From positions 97,625,292 through 97,689,291 of the forward strand of contig CM061226.1 in assembly GCA_030844895.1 (NCBI GenBank): a stretch of DNA of 64,000 nt, read 5' to 3'. How positions within the stretch are numbered: position 1 is the stretch's first letter; the number at the start of each line of letters is the position of its first letter. Source of the DNA: Ambrosia x helenae (taxonomy: Eukaryota; Streptophyta; Magnoliopsida; Asterales; Asteraceae). The notes beneath the pieces are model-generated. The model saw only the letters and a list, made by a program, of their open reading frames with translations, ran no database searches and had not been told where the DNA came from. A program made the translations under genes and the position numbers. Positions 20,792 through 34,000 of the stretch are shown here, in pieces.

Positions 20792-22900
20792 CTAGTGGGA
20801 ATGCCCGCGCGTTGCGGCGGGTGTCCCGACTTATATTAGATTCAATTATGTTGTCTATGGTACCGTAGATGCATACTTGATGTTAGTAACGGTGAATATG
20901 AGAGCATGGGACCGATTTAGAATCTGTCGAATCTGCAAAAGCCAATATGCAGTGAATCAAAATTAAAATCAAATTAACAACAAAAGGACGAGCTTGGTTA
21001 CCGATTTTGGTGTTGTAGATGATGAAATGTTACACGTTGGTTACAAGCATGAGACGATTGAAGAGGAGACGAGTGATATAATAAATGAAGTACAGGAAGA
21101 GACACTATCCTCTTCTTCTCTCACTCATCATCACTATTGTCAAGAAGGAATTGCCCAAATTACCCAAGTTAGTGTCTTAACTTATGAACAAGTGATCAAT
21201 CTTCCCCTTTCAAATGCCTTTCTCTCCTTTGTACATGTTGCTTAAAACTTGTACGCGCTTCAAAATACACTATTGTTCATCTAAAACGCTTTATAATGTA
21301 TAGTGAGAAACCATGTTTCGCCGCGAGGTATTATCTTTATGTTTCATGAGTTTAAATTGTTATTTTTTAAAACATTCTTTTGCAATTCCATATTCTTTCA
21401 ATGTCTTTTTTTTATAGGTAATATGTTTGATATCATATTATAGATTACAATTCCATGTCCTTTTCATGTCTTATCCAAATTATGAACAAATCCGTCCATG
21501 TTACTAAATGTGAAAAAAATAATAATATTAATGGTAGGAAATAGTGAAATAGTAGAGTTGTTTTGCAGCGGTGAATGAATCACACATAGGGTTGATTTTG
21601 TGACTATGTGAGGTGGTTGTAGTGTGGCGAGTATGGTTTGAACCAGCGGAGGTGAGTCTATCAAGTCTATGAGTTGCAGCTGGGTTTGATGAGGTTTATA
21701 GAAATAGTGTCATTCTTCCTTTCGGCGGTCCTCTTCTTTGGACCAAAAGGCATGCTTAATTGCTTACGCCACGCAATGTGATAACAACTATTTGACTAAT
21801 TGTGGGATGCCATTATAACATGAAGAGTTTCATAAAATGGAACTCAGAGGTGCAAATTTACCTATTTACTTATAAATGATTCGGTTTTGGGTTGTGTTTT
21901 AACAAAAAAATGGCATAAATCAAAATATAATTAGCTAAAAGGGGAACGACCATTTTGATATTGTAACAATACTGGTTTTGTAACAAAGAACAATCCCTGG
22001 TTGTATGATTAAATGTATGATGAAAATGGAATAAAACCTTTTGAGCTTCTTTATCATTGTTGCCACATGACTGTAGTAACTTCAAACATGAAGCATGCAT
22101 TCTATAAAATGGATCTATAGGTGTCAGATTCAAAGCAACAGCTTTTTCATATTATGCAAATGATGTTTAGCAAGCTTTTCAATAAGTTTTCCCAAGGAAT
22201 AGACATAAGACCAATTGTCCCTGGTAACAAAAATAAAATATTAATAACTTAATATTGTGATTAGGAATATCAGATTTGAAAGGAGGTAAATGAAAAAAGC
22301 AATACCTTTGAGCAAAAACCTTCTCAAAATGCTTCCTAGAATTCTGACAAAACATTGTCCATTTAGCTTTTTTTTACTGGTAGGAAATTAGCAACAAGCT
22401 AAATACACACTTGACATTAAAAGATTTCTTCTTTATGCACACTTTAATTTTTCTAACATATACCCTCATCACTCAGTAAGGTATAGTTCCGGACATATAT
22501 TAATGTAATGTAAGGAGAATAATGTAGGCGGATGTGTTGTACCTTTCAACATCTTTTGTGTTTTCTTTTATAGACCCATGGTTAGAAACAACTTGTTAGT
22601 CCCTTGAGTTCCTTCCCCTTAAATGAAAATTATTACATCAACAATAAAGGGCCAATAAAGTAACAACCAATAATATAAATGTGAGGGTAGGGATGTAATA
22701 TGTTTTGAGGATGTGAGGTAGGAGAGCATAGTAAAATTACATTGATATCCTTGCAAGTGTCTTAATGTTCCACAAAGTTCCAATTATACCCTTGTGATAT
22801 AAGCTTAATTTACTTGTACATGTTGCTATAATAGTTGGATGATGTACAAAATTACTATGTTGTACATCACTCTTCCTTTATAATGTATTATAGATATAGA
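20792..22900 (-). mobile_element. Helitron C, abutting Helitron B
   Basis: On the minus strand it starts TCTATATCTATAATACATT at 22900 and ends at CTAG (20792-20795). The 3' hairpin is strong: CCCGC, a loop, then GCGGG, a few bases before CTAG. The flanks are A at 20791 and T at 22901. 2,109 bp. The interior holds no Rep-helicase; around 21130-21300 there is a further diverged copy of the 5'-terminal segment. A short open frame at 20994-21245 has no recognisable homology. Confidence 0.72.
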
Positions 22901-23141
22901 TTATAATGAAATCTGATCAACCGACTCATCCCCATCCATCGGCTCTCGCCCGTTGATAAAAAGTTCATTGATTCCCAATGATGAAGAATCCATGATGTAG
23001 TAAGAAAGGAGACGTGTAAAAAATGAATGTATACGTATAGCCTTGTAAAAAAATTAAAAAGGTAAAATATAAATAAATGAATGCTCCATCCCGAAACTAT
23101 AACATACAGTCTTGTAAATAATCAAAAACTAAAGTGGTAAC
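22901..23141. other. Intergenic DNA
   Basis: No gene or repeat boundary seen. Confidence 0.4.
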
Positions 23142-23603
23142 TTTGCTAAATAGTAACCTAGTTTTAGAAGTGTTCTAATCAAGTCACTCATAAAAAAAAT
23201 TGTTCCAATTGGGTAACTAAAGTTATTTTAATGTTCTAATCATAGATATTTTACCCATTTAGAAGGTCATCCATTTTTATTAAACATTTTTTTCGCAATT
23301 TCTATAATTAATAAAAAAATAATAAAAAATATAAACATTTTTAATATTTTCGCATTTTTTTGAATATTCACAATTTTTATAAAACATTTTTTTTTCCCAA
23401 TTAGATAAGTCAACTTTACTTTGATGTTCTAATCAGGTCACTGAAGTTTACTTTAATGTTCCAATTATATATATTATACCTGCTATTCAGGTAAACTATA
23501 TAGGATTAGAACATGAAATAAACTTTAATGACTTAATTAGAATAATTATTTTTATAAGTGATCTAATTAGAACACTAGTAAAACTTGATTACTATTCTAT
23601 AAA
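23142..23603. mobile_element. Mutator-like MITE
   Basis: The element 23151-23594 (444 bp) begins TAGTAACCTAGTTTTAGAAG and its right end is the imperfect complement (GTTTTA and GATTACTA). The inverted repeats are about 75 bp. Flanks TTTGCTAAA and TTCTATAAA are a 9-bp duplication with two mismatches, so this is an old insertion. No coding capacity. Confidence 0.65.
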
Positions 23604-24284
23604 ATATTCCCAAAACTAAAATATCAAAATAAGATTTCACTAAGGCTAATTGGTATGGTCTTGGGTGTGGGGTTATTTTGTCTTTTTCCTCTTAAAAATT
23701 AATAAAAAAAATAAAAGTGGGAAGGGAAAACCATTTCCTTAGTTAAGGGGAAGAGAAAGGGAAAATAACGTGACGCTGATATAAAATTTGAGGGAGTTAA
23801 GGGAGGTATACATCACACCTAACAGCCTAAGGCCAATGATCTCCTGGCCTGCATACTCCTTCGCCCCTAATCATAGGAGGTCGCACCGATTTCTACTTGG
23901 TCCAAGTCTTGTAGTCTTTTAAGTATACGCGACGCTACATGTAGCAGTAAAAAAAAAGATATCGCTAAAATAAGTTTGCCGACAAAAACAAGATACGGTA
24001 GCCGAGCAAATTTGAACCAATGATATGTCGACACGTCTGCTCGATCCCATAATATCGGAGATCAGTCGCAATTACTTTCTCCAGCTACAAAATTTCTAAA
24101 TAACAACTCTAATGCTCCAATAACATGTACACTATGCATAAAACAGGTAATACACATCTAAAATTAATATTATATCCTCTGTAAACAGAAATAGTCAACT
24201 GAAATGTCTTTTTCTTTATAAAATCATTATCCCCGTTAACGACCTTCGTCTTGTGATCTGTAAAACCATCTGCAAAAGCTAGAA
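23604..24284. other. Region upstream of the EndoU-like gene
   Basis: No coding sequence. The last few hundred bases are presumably the promoter and 5' UTR of the gene that starts at 24285. Confidence 0.4.
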
Positions 24285-24627
24285 ATGGAGCGTCTGGTTA
24301 AGGGTTTGCTTGATGTGGCATTAGGTGGCGATCATGAAGGAAACAAGAGAGAAGAAGATGGAATAGATGAACGGTCCAGATCCACTTCTTGGGCGCAGGT
24401 TAGTATTGTTGATTTAGTTTAAGTGTTGTTGATTGTCTTTTTAAAGAATTTTTTTAGTTTAGTGATGGATTGGATGATGTCCAGGTTGTGTCTGGTGAGG
24501 ATGATCATGAACAGAAGTATGGCGGGAATAATAATAATAATAATCGGAGGAATGAGGTTAGTTTTATTTGGAATTGAGTTGTTAAGGTTAAGGTGTTTAA
24601 TGATGAAATCAAGATCCAAATGTTTGA

Positions 24628-24658
<31 letters not shown>

Positions 24659-26258
24659 TTTTTGTAGGAAGGGGATTATGGAAGGAATCAGAACTGGGGA
24701 TCTGATGAATCAAGGAGACCTCAAAAGGTATTTGTTACTATTCACTTGATTATATAAAATAATAGTAGATGGGATACGTTCACTTGTTAGAGGTGGGGAA
24801 TAAAATAACCGAATCATAACCGAAATAACTAAACCAATGGGAAATCAATGGTTCGGTTGTCACTTGTTTGATAACTTATTTTTTTGAACGGCTAATTTCC
24901 GTTCCATTTACACCCCATTTTTCATCTCATTTTAAATACATCTTTTTTTTGGCCTCTTATGAGGCTTGAACCCTCAACTTCCTATTCGAAACTGGAGCAC
25001 CTTTACCACTATTTGATAACTTATTTTAATTTATTGTAAGGCTATGGTGTGCATATGTGTATTTTTTTTAATGACTAATGTTAGTTACCCCACAGAATTT
25101 TACACTAAGTATATCATTGCCTAGATTTGAACTAGTACCTTTCCTATGGGAGGTATAACGTATAAGCCGCTACCAAGTGTGCTGCCTCACATTGGCGGTT
25201 ATTTGTGTATAAATAACCGAACTCAACAGACTTTAAAACTCACCATTATCTATATTTTTGTAAATTAAATTTTATTTGTTGGAAAAATTTGCTATAAGTG
25301 TTGATAAATAACGTTTTAGTTATGTTTTATAGGTTAAAATGATGATTAATATCTTATTTGATACTCTAAAACCGAAACTGTTTAACCGAATTAACCAAAC
25401 TGTATATAACTGAAACTGATCGATTATGAAATTTAAAAGCCGAAACATATCAGTTGTGACCATAGTTGTCAAGCGCCTAGGCGCACTCAAGGCGCATAGG
25501 CCGAGCCTGGAGCCTAAGCGCAAGACGCATAAAAAACGAGGGTTTTTTATAATTAGACGCATAGTATAAAATACATTTTTTTTGGGATTTTAGAGATGTT
25601 TTAGACTTGTTTAGGGCTATATTAGGATGTTTTAGGGTTGTTTAGGACTTTTTCATAACTCAATTAGGATGTTTTAGAGGCTTAGGTAACTTTTAGCCTG
25701 AATTTGGTTGGAAATCAGCCTGAAAACAGCCTCGATAGTGCGCCTCATGTCTAGGCGTGCGCCTCACAAGGCGCAGTGCGCCTGGTTGCGCCTTGGCGCG
25801 CTTTTGACAACTATGGTTGTGACTCATTACCCATAGCCGAACCAAAACCATGCTCATCCTTACTTCGCATAATGTGAGTAATGTACGAAATCTAGGTCGC
25901 GAACGAGGGATATGAAGATGGTGGGCAAGGTGGTTATAAACCAAAGCCATCCTGATACAGAGGAAAAATAATGATGGTTGGGAGACAGTGGGAAAGAAGC
26001 CTCCAAGAAGACACCAACAGGTCCAGTTAAATTCAATTCTATGACATATAATAACATGTTTCAAGTAACAGTTCTTTGAATCAAGTCAAATTCGACAGGT
26101 TCGTAAGGACAATTGGGACAATTTCAAGCGTCCTGCAAGCGAGCAACAGTATTCCAATGAAGTTGAAGAATATTCCCAAAGAAGAACCGACGCAAACTGA
26201 ACTTAACGACCTTGGAAAAGCTTGCGGTAAGTTATGGGAGCTCGATTACAACCGGTTA
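24285..26258 (+). pseudogene. Poly(U)-specific endoribonuclease (XendoU/EndoU)-like gene, broken, 5' part
   Basis: Five exons join in frame by GT/AG signals: 24285-24398 (MERLVKGLLDVALGGDHEG), 24485-24556 (with a six-Asn run), 24668-24727, 25896-26020 (NDGWETVGKKPPRR) and 26099 onward (VRKDNWDNFKRP). The fifth runs into the start of the EndoU domain, ELNDLGKACGKLWELD and YNRL, before the assembly gap. Plant homologues have this low-complexity N-terminal region followed by the domain, which cleaves RNA at uridylates. Two lesions are visible: TGA at 25953-25955 in exon 4, probably from CGA, and a one-base frame change between 26185 and 26205. The catalytic His/His/Lys region would be beyond the gap and is not found. 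It could be a pseudogene or the lesions could be sequencing errors near a gap. Confidence 0.75.
25453..25823. mobile_element. hAT-like MITE in an EndoU intron
   Basis: The element 25461-25815 (355 bp) has ends CATAGTTGTCAA and TTGACAACTATG, perfect inverted repeats, and is flanked by GTTGTGAC on both sides (8-bp duplication). Subterminal regions are rich in AGGCGC/GCGCCT words. Confidence 0.88.
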
Positions 26259-26358
26259 NNNNNNNNNNNNNNNNNNNNNNNNNNNNNNNNNNNNNNNNNN
26301 NNNNNNNNNNNNNNNNNNNNNNNNNNNNNNNNNNNNNNNNNNNNNNNNNNNNNNNNNN
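26259..26358. other. Assembly gap
   Basis: Exactly 100 N, the usual placeholder for a gap of unknown size. It cuts the EndoU-like gene and ends exactly at a transposon terminus. Confidence 0.99.
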
Positions 26359-26919
26359 TAGGGCTGACAAATCGTGTATACCCGACCTGTTAAGACACGA
26401 ACCTGTTAAGACACAAACACGAAAACATGTATACCCGAACACGACACGATAACTTATCATGTACTTTTTCTAAACCATGAACACGAACATGTTTATACTG
26501 GTTTACATGATTAGACATGATAAGACACGATAATACCAGTTTATACAAGTTAAAACGATAAGACACGATAATACCTGTTTATACTAGGTTAATAAGATAA
26601 TACACGACATGTTTTCCAAATCCGACACGTTAAATGGGTATCATCAAGCATTAGAAAGGTAGAATTCCTTCAATAAAAAAGTATAACTCTAATACTCCAC
26701 CCCCACAACTTATATATTGTTTTAACAAAAATCCTTAACATGTCTTAACGGGTACTAAACAGGTAAACAAGTATTTAGCCTGTTTAGACACGAAAATTAA
26801 CAGGTATATTTCATGTCTACCTGTTTAGACACGAAACCTGTTAAGGCCATACCTGTACCTGTTAAAATCATGTAGGTTCGTGTCGGGTTTCGTGTTCGTG
26901 TCTGAAATTGCCAGCCCTA
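26359..26919. mobile_element. hAT-like element adjoining the gap
   Basis: Starts TAGGGCTGACAA immediately after the gap and ends TTGCCAGCCCTA, imperfect inverted ends of the same style as the elements at 13163 and 16161. Interior words ACACGAACCTGTTAAGACA recur in both orientations. The left target duplication is hidden by the gap. Confidence 0.75.
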
Positions 26920-27979
26920 CCTACAACGACCCCAACCGTCATCATTAAGAAAAAAATGGAATTCGTGAGATGTGCGTCGTCGATTCGTGAATGTTCGTCG
27001 TCGATTCATAATGTGGTGATTGGTGGTGATGGTTCGTGAATGTTCGTCGTCGATTCCTAAGGTGGTGACAGGTGGTGATGGTGGTCATGTTCGGTGGTGA
27101 TGGTGTTAATGTTTAGTGGTGATGGTGGTGGATGGTTGCGGTGGAGGTGGAGATGGTGGTGGTGGTGGTGGTGGTTGCTGTGAAGCCTCTTGGAGAGGTG
27201 TCCCACTCTCTTGGAGAGGCTTCATGGACACGTGTCGCTCAGTGGTTGGTCAATCACCGAAGCCTCTTGGAGAGACCTGAGATGCCTCGGAAATCGTGAG
27301 CCGACTCTCCCAAGAGATGGAAGATGACTATTTTGGTAAAAATGGTGGGTCAATGGCTCTTTTGATGATTTTCCCTAATTAATTTATATAACCCAACTGG
27401 AAACCTAAATTGGAAAACCCAACTACGCAATCAATCCTAAGGAGTGAATAGAGCAATTTTGGTAAGGATTTCTATGCTTAGAACTATAAATAAGGTGATT
27501 TACAAGGAGTGGTATTTTACAATTTCAAAACTAGTTTTTGTTAGAAGGGGGTGTGAAATGTAAAGGGGAGAGTGCATCTAGCCCACCCAAAATGTGAAAG
27601 AGATAATCCACTTTTTCTTGTTGCATAAATCAATAACTTCAAATACAATTTGGACAACTTTCAGGAAGCATAACACAAGTTTCGTATATTAAAAGCGGTT
27701 AGCCAATAGTCAGCACTGAAACAATATATAACAATTAGGAGTGTAAATCGTGTCCGGTTGGCGGGTTAGGTTGTTGAGTTGACGGGTTGAGATGCGCAAC
27801 CTGATCCTGACCTATATTATCATTCATGTATTATGTCAAATAATTCAACCATAACCATACAAACATGATAAATTCATACCAAAACCTGAAGACGAGAGTG
27901 TTAACCCATAAAATGAGTCATATATGATAACGAGTTATAAAGGCGTTGTTGAGCTGTAAGCAAGTTATCGGTAAGCGAT
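26920..27979. other. Intergenic DNA with GGT-rich low complexity
   Basis: No coding sequence. 27020-27180 is GGTGGTGAT-rich. GAAGCCTCTTGGAGAG and its complement recur between 27180 and 27290. A hAT-like start (TAGGAGTGTAAAT) is at about 27735 without a clear end. Confidence 0.45.
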
Positions 27980-28192
27980 TAGTGGTGAGCATGGGTGAGA
28001 TAAACCTCATGCATTTTAAATTGTAAGGATAATATCATGCACCAAAAGCTTCATCTCTTCATTCAACACTAACGAATTAACCCATGAAATAAGTTCCATT
28101 GGCTTAAAAGAAGGAGAAGAAACATGAATCCAACTAAAAAGTCAACCCACACTCCAGCATCTTGGACACAGAGCCAAACATGTGATCCACAC
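27980..28192 (-). pseudogene. LINE zinc-binding (zf-RVT) remnant, distal part
   Basis: On the minus strand the sequence up to 28192 continues the frame style of the fragment at 38498-38740: DHMFGSVSKMLECGL. The two halves are separated only by the Ty3 element, whose CACAC duplication marks the cut. Degenerate, with stops. The left extent is approximate. Confidence 0.5.
28188..28192. repeat. Target duplication CACAC, left
   Basis: CACAC precedes TGTCACAC at 28193 and recurs at 38498-38502 after the right LTR. Confidence 0.9.
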
Positions 28193-30915
28193 TGTCACAC
28201 CCTCAAAATCCACTTGCGGAGTTTTACCGCGAGGCGCATGACAAACCAGGATCCAAACCAACGATCACAATAAACAAGTCTAAATGAATATAATGCAATT
28301 TCAAAACATAGTTTAAAATTTCCGTTTACAGCGGAAGCTTATTCAAAACAGTATCTCAAAAGTAAACCAATTGTTCAACATATGAAAACCATGCGACTCT
28401 AACTAGACGCCGTGCAGACGCGTGCGCCCTAGTTCCATTGTGCTACCTTAGCGACCTGAGAAAACATGTAAAAGTTTACGTCAGCACAAAAATGCTGGTG
28501 AGTTTACAGGTTTTGTAATCCAAGTACCAAGTCCACCTGTCCATACTATAACAAATCGAAAACCAATGTACGCTAGCTAGGCGTATGTTTTGTTACTACC
28601 ACGATTGGAAAACCATTACTAACTCGAATACCAGATGTTGTGCCCGAAAAGTAAACCAGTTGTTCCTGTTGTTCCTGTTTGAGACAATATGCACTCGCCC
28701 GGCCCTCCAAGCCGACGAGCGGGGTTGGTCACTCCCAATAGCGCTATTCACATTTCCCCGTTGTGCAAACCCGCACATTCATGGTTCCCCCCGGGACTTC
28801 CAAAGATCGTGTAGTACACAATAGAAACTCATAGTATGACAGTAGTTACCAAATAATCGTTTTAACACATGTTTTCTCCCCCGAAATATGAAACCAGTTT
28901 AAAAGAGGGGCCGTAAACTCACCTTAACGTGCAAGCAAAGAATCCGAACAGCAAGCAATATATGCTACCGACACCCTAATAACAGTGTCGTTCAGTGAGT
29001 ATAGGCGTAATATCATTACCCATATAACTCGTTTGTCCAAGGCGTTTTAAATGTTCAAAAGTGTGTATGCGACGCCTAGTGATTCTACATGCAATAGTAA
29101 ACCCTACGGACCCGTTGGTGAATACGTTGGTTACAATTAGTTTCTACATTCCGTATGTGTCTCAGACAAGTGTACTTCAGTTACATGTCAATTCCATACC
29201 ACCTAAGACCTCAATTAATCACAGAAGCACATAATACACAATCTGTGTTTTCAGGACAGATTGTGCGCCATCAAAACGAATTTATTTAAAATAGCAATTC
29301 AGTGAGTTAACCTCCCAAATTTTTACTGAATTTTCTTTGGGATTCACTCGACAATACCTATTTTTTTTTGTCCTAATTCCAAACACAAAAATTATGAAAA
29401 TTCGTACAACACAGCTATGTCCAGAAAATCTCCTCAACAGGTCAGTTTAGTAGGAAAATTCTTAAAAATTGTGTATTCATCCAAACGAGATGAATCCACT
29501 TGGAAAAGCTCTATTTTTCCAGTATTGACCTACTGGAAAAATTTCATAATCTAATTCCTTGTAAATCTCAAGTTATGACCATTTAAAGTTAGCCCAGTTT
29601 ACAAATCCGAAAATCTGATATGACCCCTAATCAATTAAAATTCCAAAAACTTCTCAAACGATGTCCAAATTCGATGGTTTTGCCCATTATGAAAAGCTAA
29701 GACCTTGTAAGTTACAATCATGCAAAGAATCGATCAAACCAATTATTTTCAAGCCACGAAACAGACCCTACAAGTCGACATTCAGAATCTGTCCAGATTC
29801 TAATCGTGCAATATTATCAATTATATCAAACCCTAGTTGCATATTATCAATCAATAACACCTAATAATCATCATACAACTTCCCTAATACCTATTCCCAT
29901 CAGATCCTATTATCAAACATGTCAAGATCAAAGCTTTTAGGATCAAAACACCAATAACTTGCGCAACAAGCATCCTATGATGTTACTACGCGTTTATTAA
30001 TAGGTTTAATCCGTTTAATCTTCAAAAAGACTCATGTTTTAATGTTTATTAAACCCATTCAGACCTGGACAAACTTGTTATATGATTTTTACAATAAAAC
30101 ATAAAGTAAAAAGCGTAAGAAATCATGAGTTATACCCTTAGCTCTTCCAATCAATCAATCGCGCGCCTTGGAGCCTCCCAATTGATGATCTTGAGCCTTA
30201 GCAGGAGTTTTTGGAGTGAAATATTCGTGTGGGGCAGTAAGGGGGCGATTAGGGTTGAGTATGAGGGCTGCATGGGGGTTAAGGATGCTTAAATACGAGT
30301 TTGAGGCGGTTTTAAACCCGTCAGATAGGTTTCGAGCGGCCGCTCGGAGCCTGTGAGCGGCCGCTCACAGGTCCGGGGCGCGCGTTTTTGCTTTGTTTAG
30401 CCTCCCGACGCGTTATCCATCGATGTTTTCGTTATTTCGGACCGTAACAAGTGTAACCCCATGCGTTAAGACCCTAATCAACCTCACGCTCCACTTTTAA
30501 TAATTTTTATTAACGTGTTCGGTTTAGGTTCACATAATCACGTATGGTTTTCACATAAGTTTGTCAGATATCACTGAGACACATAAGTTTGTTATTCACC
30601 AACGTCCGAGGTTCACTAATCATGAAATCACATGTTAACTCACACACGGAGTCAGAACCCGACCCACACAAGGAGTCAAAGCATCTCATAACCCGAGATG
30701 TGAAAGTAGTCCCAAACCGGACTAGAAAACGTTTTGTAAGTTGTCTCAAACCCGAGACGCATGCTTTTGAGAAAAGAGTAGTGAAACTCACAACAATGCA
30801 CGTATGTCCTATCTAGCTATCTAGCTAACCCTCGTTAAGTATAACATACGCGTGACTCGCTAAGGTAGACTTTAATCTAGACAACGTTGTTAACCAGAAT
30901 TTGCCGGGTGTCACA
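28193..30915 (-). repeat. Left LTR (3' LTR of the element)
   Basis: 2,723 bp, nearly identical to 35777-38497. It contains GCGGCCGCTC words near 30340-30365. Its boundaries are TG and CA. Confidence 0.95.
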
Positions 30916-30930
30916 TCATCCCCACGTTAA
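30916..30930 (-). other. Polypurine tract of the Ty3 element
   Basis: Minus-strand AACGTGGGGATGA directly precedes the TG of the 3' LTR. Confidence 0.7.
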
Positions 30931-31064
30931 AGAATTTTCGTCCCGAAAATTGCACAAGTACCAAAAGGAATATCAACAGAAACAGACAAAAGATAGAAAC
31001 CAAGAGAGAGATTTACCCGAGTTGTCACATCATCCCCACGTTAAAAGGAATCTCGCCCCGAGAT

Positions 31065-34000
31065 TCATTCAGCTGCAGAAGAGACATATCTCGACTCGAA
31101 CGCTTCCTTAGGAAAGAGATGAGGATACTTAGACTTCATCTGATCCTCCCGTTCCCAAGTGTACTCTGGTCCCCGGTTCGAGTTCCAGCGAACCTTAACG
31201 ATGCGAATCTTGCTATGACGTAGGCTACGAATCTTGTAATCAAGGATCTCCACAGGTTCTTCCACAATCCGAAGACGATCATCAACCTTGATCTCTTCCA
31301 GTGGAACAATGAGAGACTCGTCAGCCAGACACTTCTTCAAGTTGGACACATGGAAGACGTTATGTACGTTACCGAGCTCCGTCGGTAAATCAAGACGATA
31401 TGCCACCGGTCCAATCCGTTCCAGGATCGTAAATGGACCGACATACCGCGGATTGAGTTTGCCACGCTTCCCAAAGCGTATGACGCCCTTCCACGGTGAG
31501 ACCTTTAGAAGTACTTTGTCATTAACTTGGAATTCCAATGGTTTGCGACGCTGATCGGCATAACTCTTTTGCCGGTCCCGTGCCGCTGCCAACCGGTTAC
31601 GAATCTGTACGATCTTTTCCGAAGTTTCGTACACTAGCTCAGACCCAGTGAGTTGACTCTCACCTACTTCAGCCCAACAAAGAGGAGAACGGCATTTCCG
31701 TCCGTACAGTGCCTCGAACGGAGCCGCCTTGATGCTCGTGTGATAACTATTGTTGTACGAAAATTCTACTAACGGTAGATGAGCTTCCCAACCCTTGCCA
31801 AAATCGATCACACATGCCCGCAGCATGTCTTCTAAAGTTTGAATCGTGCGCTCACTTTGACCGTCAGTCTGTGGATGGTAAGCTGTACTCATGTCTAGTT
31901 GGGTACCCAAAGCCTTGTGCAAAGACTTCCAGAAGTGAGAAGTAAAATGGGAGTCACGATCCGAGATAATAGAAACTGGCACCCCGTGCTTAGAAACAAC
32001 TTCCTTCAAATAAAGACGAGCCAAACGATCCATGGTGTCGGTCTCCTTAATAGCAAGAAAATGGGCTGATTTCGTCAACCGATCGACAATCACCCATATC
32101 TTGTCATTCCCGCTTGGTAATTTAGGAAGTTGCGTGACAAAATCCATGGTAATCCGTTCCCATTTCCACTCCGGAATTTCAGGTTGTTGCAAGAGACCCG
32201 ACGGTTTCTGGTATTCCACCTTGACCTTAGCACAGGTCAAGCATTTGCTCACGTATGAGGCTATATCCGACCTCATGTTTGGCCACCAGTAAAGCACCTT
32301 TAGATCTTGGTACATTTTATCCGAACCAGGATGAATAGAATACCGGGACTTATGAGCCTCATCTAAGACAAGCTCCCGAAGTCCCCCGAATAAAGGAACC
32401 CATATGCGTTCTGCGAAGTAGTGCAGGCCATCAGGCCTTTGCTCGAGGTGCTTGTCGGCACCGTGCATAGTTTCAGCTTTAAGGTTTTCCTCCTTCAAAG
32501 CTTCCAACTGAGCAGAACGGAGTTGATCAGGTAGTGATGAATGAATGGTGAGCTGCAACGTCCGAACACGACGAGGTTTAGTTGATTCCTTCCTGCTCAA
32601 GGCGTCTGCTACAACATTCGCCTTGCCAGGATTGTACTTAATGGCACAATCATAGTCGTTCAGGAGTTCAATCCAACGACGCTGTCGTATGTTCAAATGT
32701 TGTTGGTCGAAAATATGTTGGAGACTCTTGTGATCGGTGTAGATGGTGCATTTGGTACCGTACAAGTAATGTCTCCAAATTTTCAACGCGAAAACCACTG
32801 CACCCAATTCCAAGTCATGGGTGGTGTACTTCTTCTCGTGCACCTTGAGTTGACGAGAAGCATACGCAATCACTTTCTCGCGTTGCATCAGCACGCAACC
32901 GAGACCATGTATAGAGGCGTCACAGTAAACAACGAAATCGTCAGGGCCATCAGGCAAGGACAAAATAGGAGCGGAACAAAGCTTAGACTTTAGTTCCTCA
33001 AACGCTGACTCTTGTGGTTCGCCCCAGGCGAACTTCTTATCTTTCTGTGTGAGAGTGGTGAGGGGTTGAGCAATCTTCGAGAACCCCTGAATGAAACGAC
33101 GATAGTAACCCGCAAGGCCTAGGAATTGCCGCACCTCAGTTGGCGTCTTTGGTGATTCCCAGTCCTTAATCGCTTCGATCTTAGCTGGATCGACATGAAT
33201 TCCCAGTTCATTTACCACATGTCCTAGGAATTGGACTTCTCGTAGCCAAAAGTCACATTTCGAGAACTTAGCATAAAGTTGTTCCCGTCGCAACAATTCC
33301 AAAACTAAACGCAGATGTTCCTCGCGTTCGGTCTTGTTCATGGAGTAGATCAGGATGTCATCAATAAACACGATGACGAACTTGTCAAGATACGGTTTGC
33401 AAACGCGATTCATCAAATCCATGAAAACCGCTGGTGCGTTAGTAAGACCGAAGGGCATGACCAAGAACTCGTAATGGCCATAGCGTGTACGAAAAGCAGT
33501 CTTTGCAACGTCAGCCTCCCTGACGCGCAGCTGGTGATAACCGGACCTCAAGTCAATCTTGGAATAGTAACTAGAACCCTGGAGCTGGTCGAATAGATCA
33601 TCAATACGTGGAAGAGGATAACGGTTCTTGATGGTCACCTTGTTCAACTCTCTGTAATCTACACACAATCGAAAACTCCCATCCTTCTTCTTAACGAACA
33701 GAATCGGGGCTCCCCAAGGAGAAGAACTCGGTCTGATGAAACCCTTGTCCAAGAGTTCCTGTAACTGACTAGACAACTCTTGCATCTCAGGAGGTGCAAG
33801 ACGGTAGGGGGCCCGAGCAATAGGAGCAGCCCCTGGTACAAGATCAATACCGAACTCGACTTGACGATGGGGAGGAAGACCAGATAAATCATCGGGAAAA
33901 ACATCAGGAAACTCGCGTACAACTGGAATATCGTCGATCTTCTTCTCATCACCAGAGGAAACAGATATCAGTGCCAAAGCGGCTGGATAACCCTTTCGAA

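Noticed and set aside
20994..21245. 83-codon open frame within Helitron C
   Set aside because: No recognisable homology and it includes Helitron terminal-repeat sequence; not supported as a gene.
28585..28824. Open frames duplicated at 36169-36417, 29661 and 37244, 30564 and 38146
   Set aside because: All are inside the two LTRs of the Ty3 element and show no protein homology.
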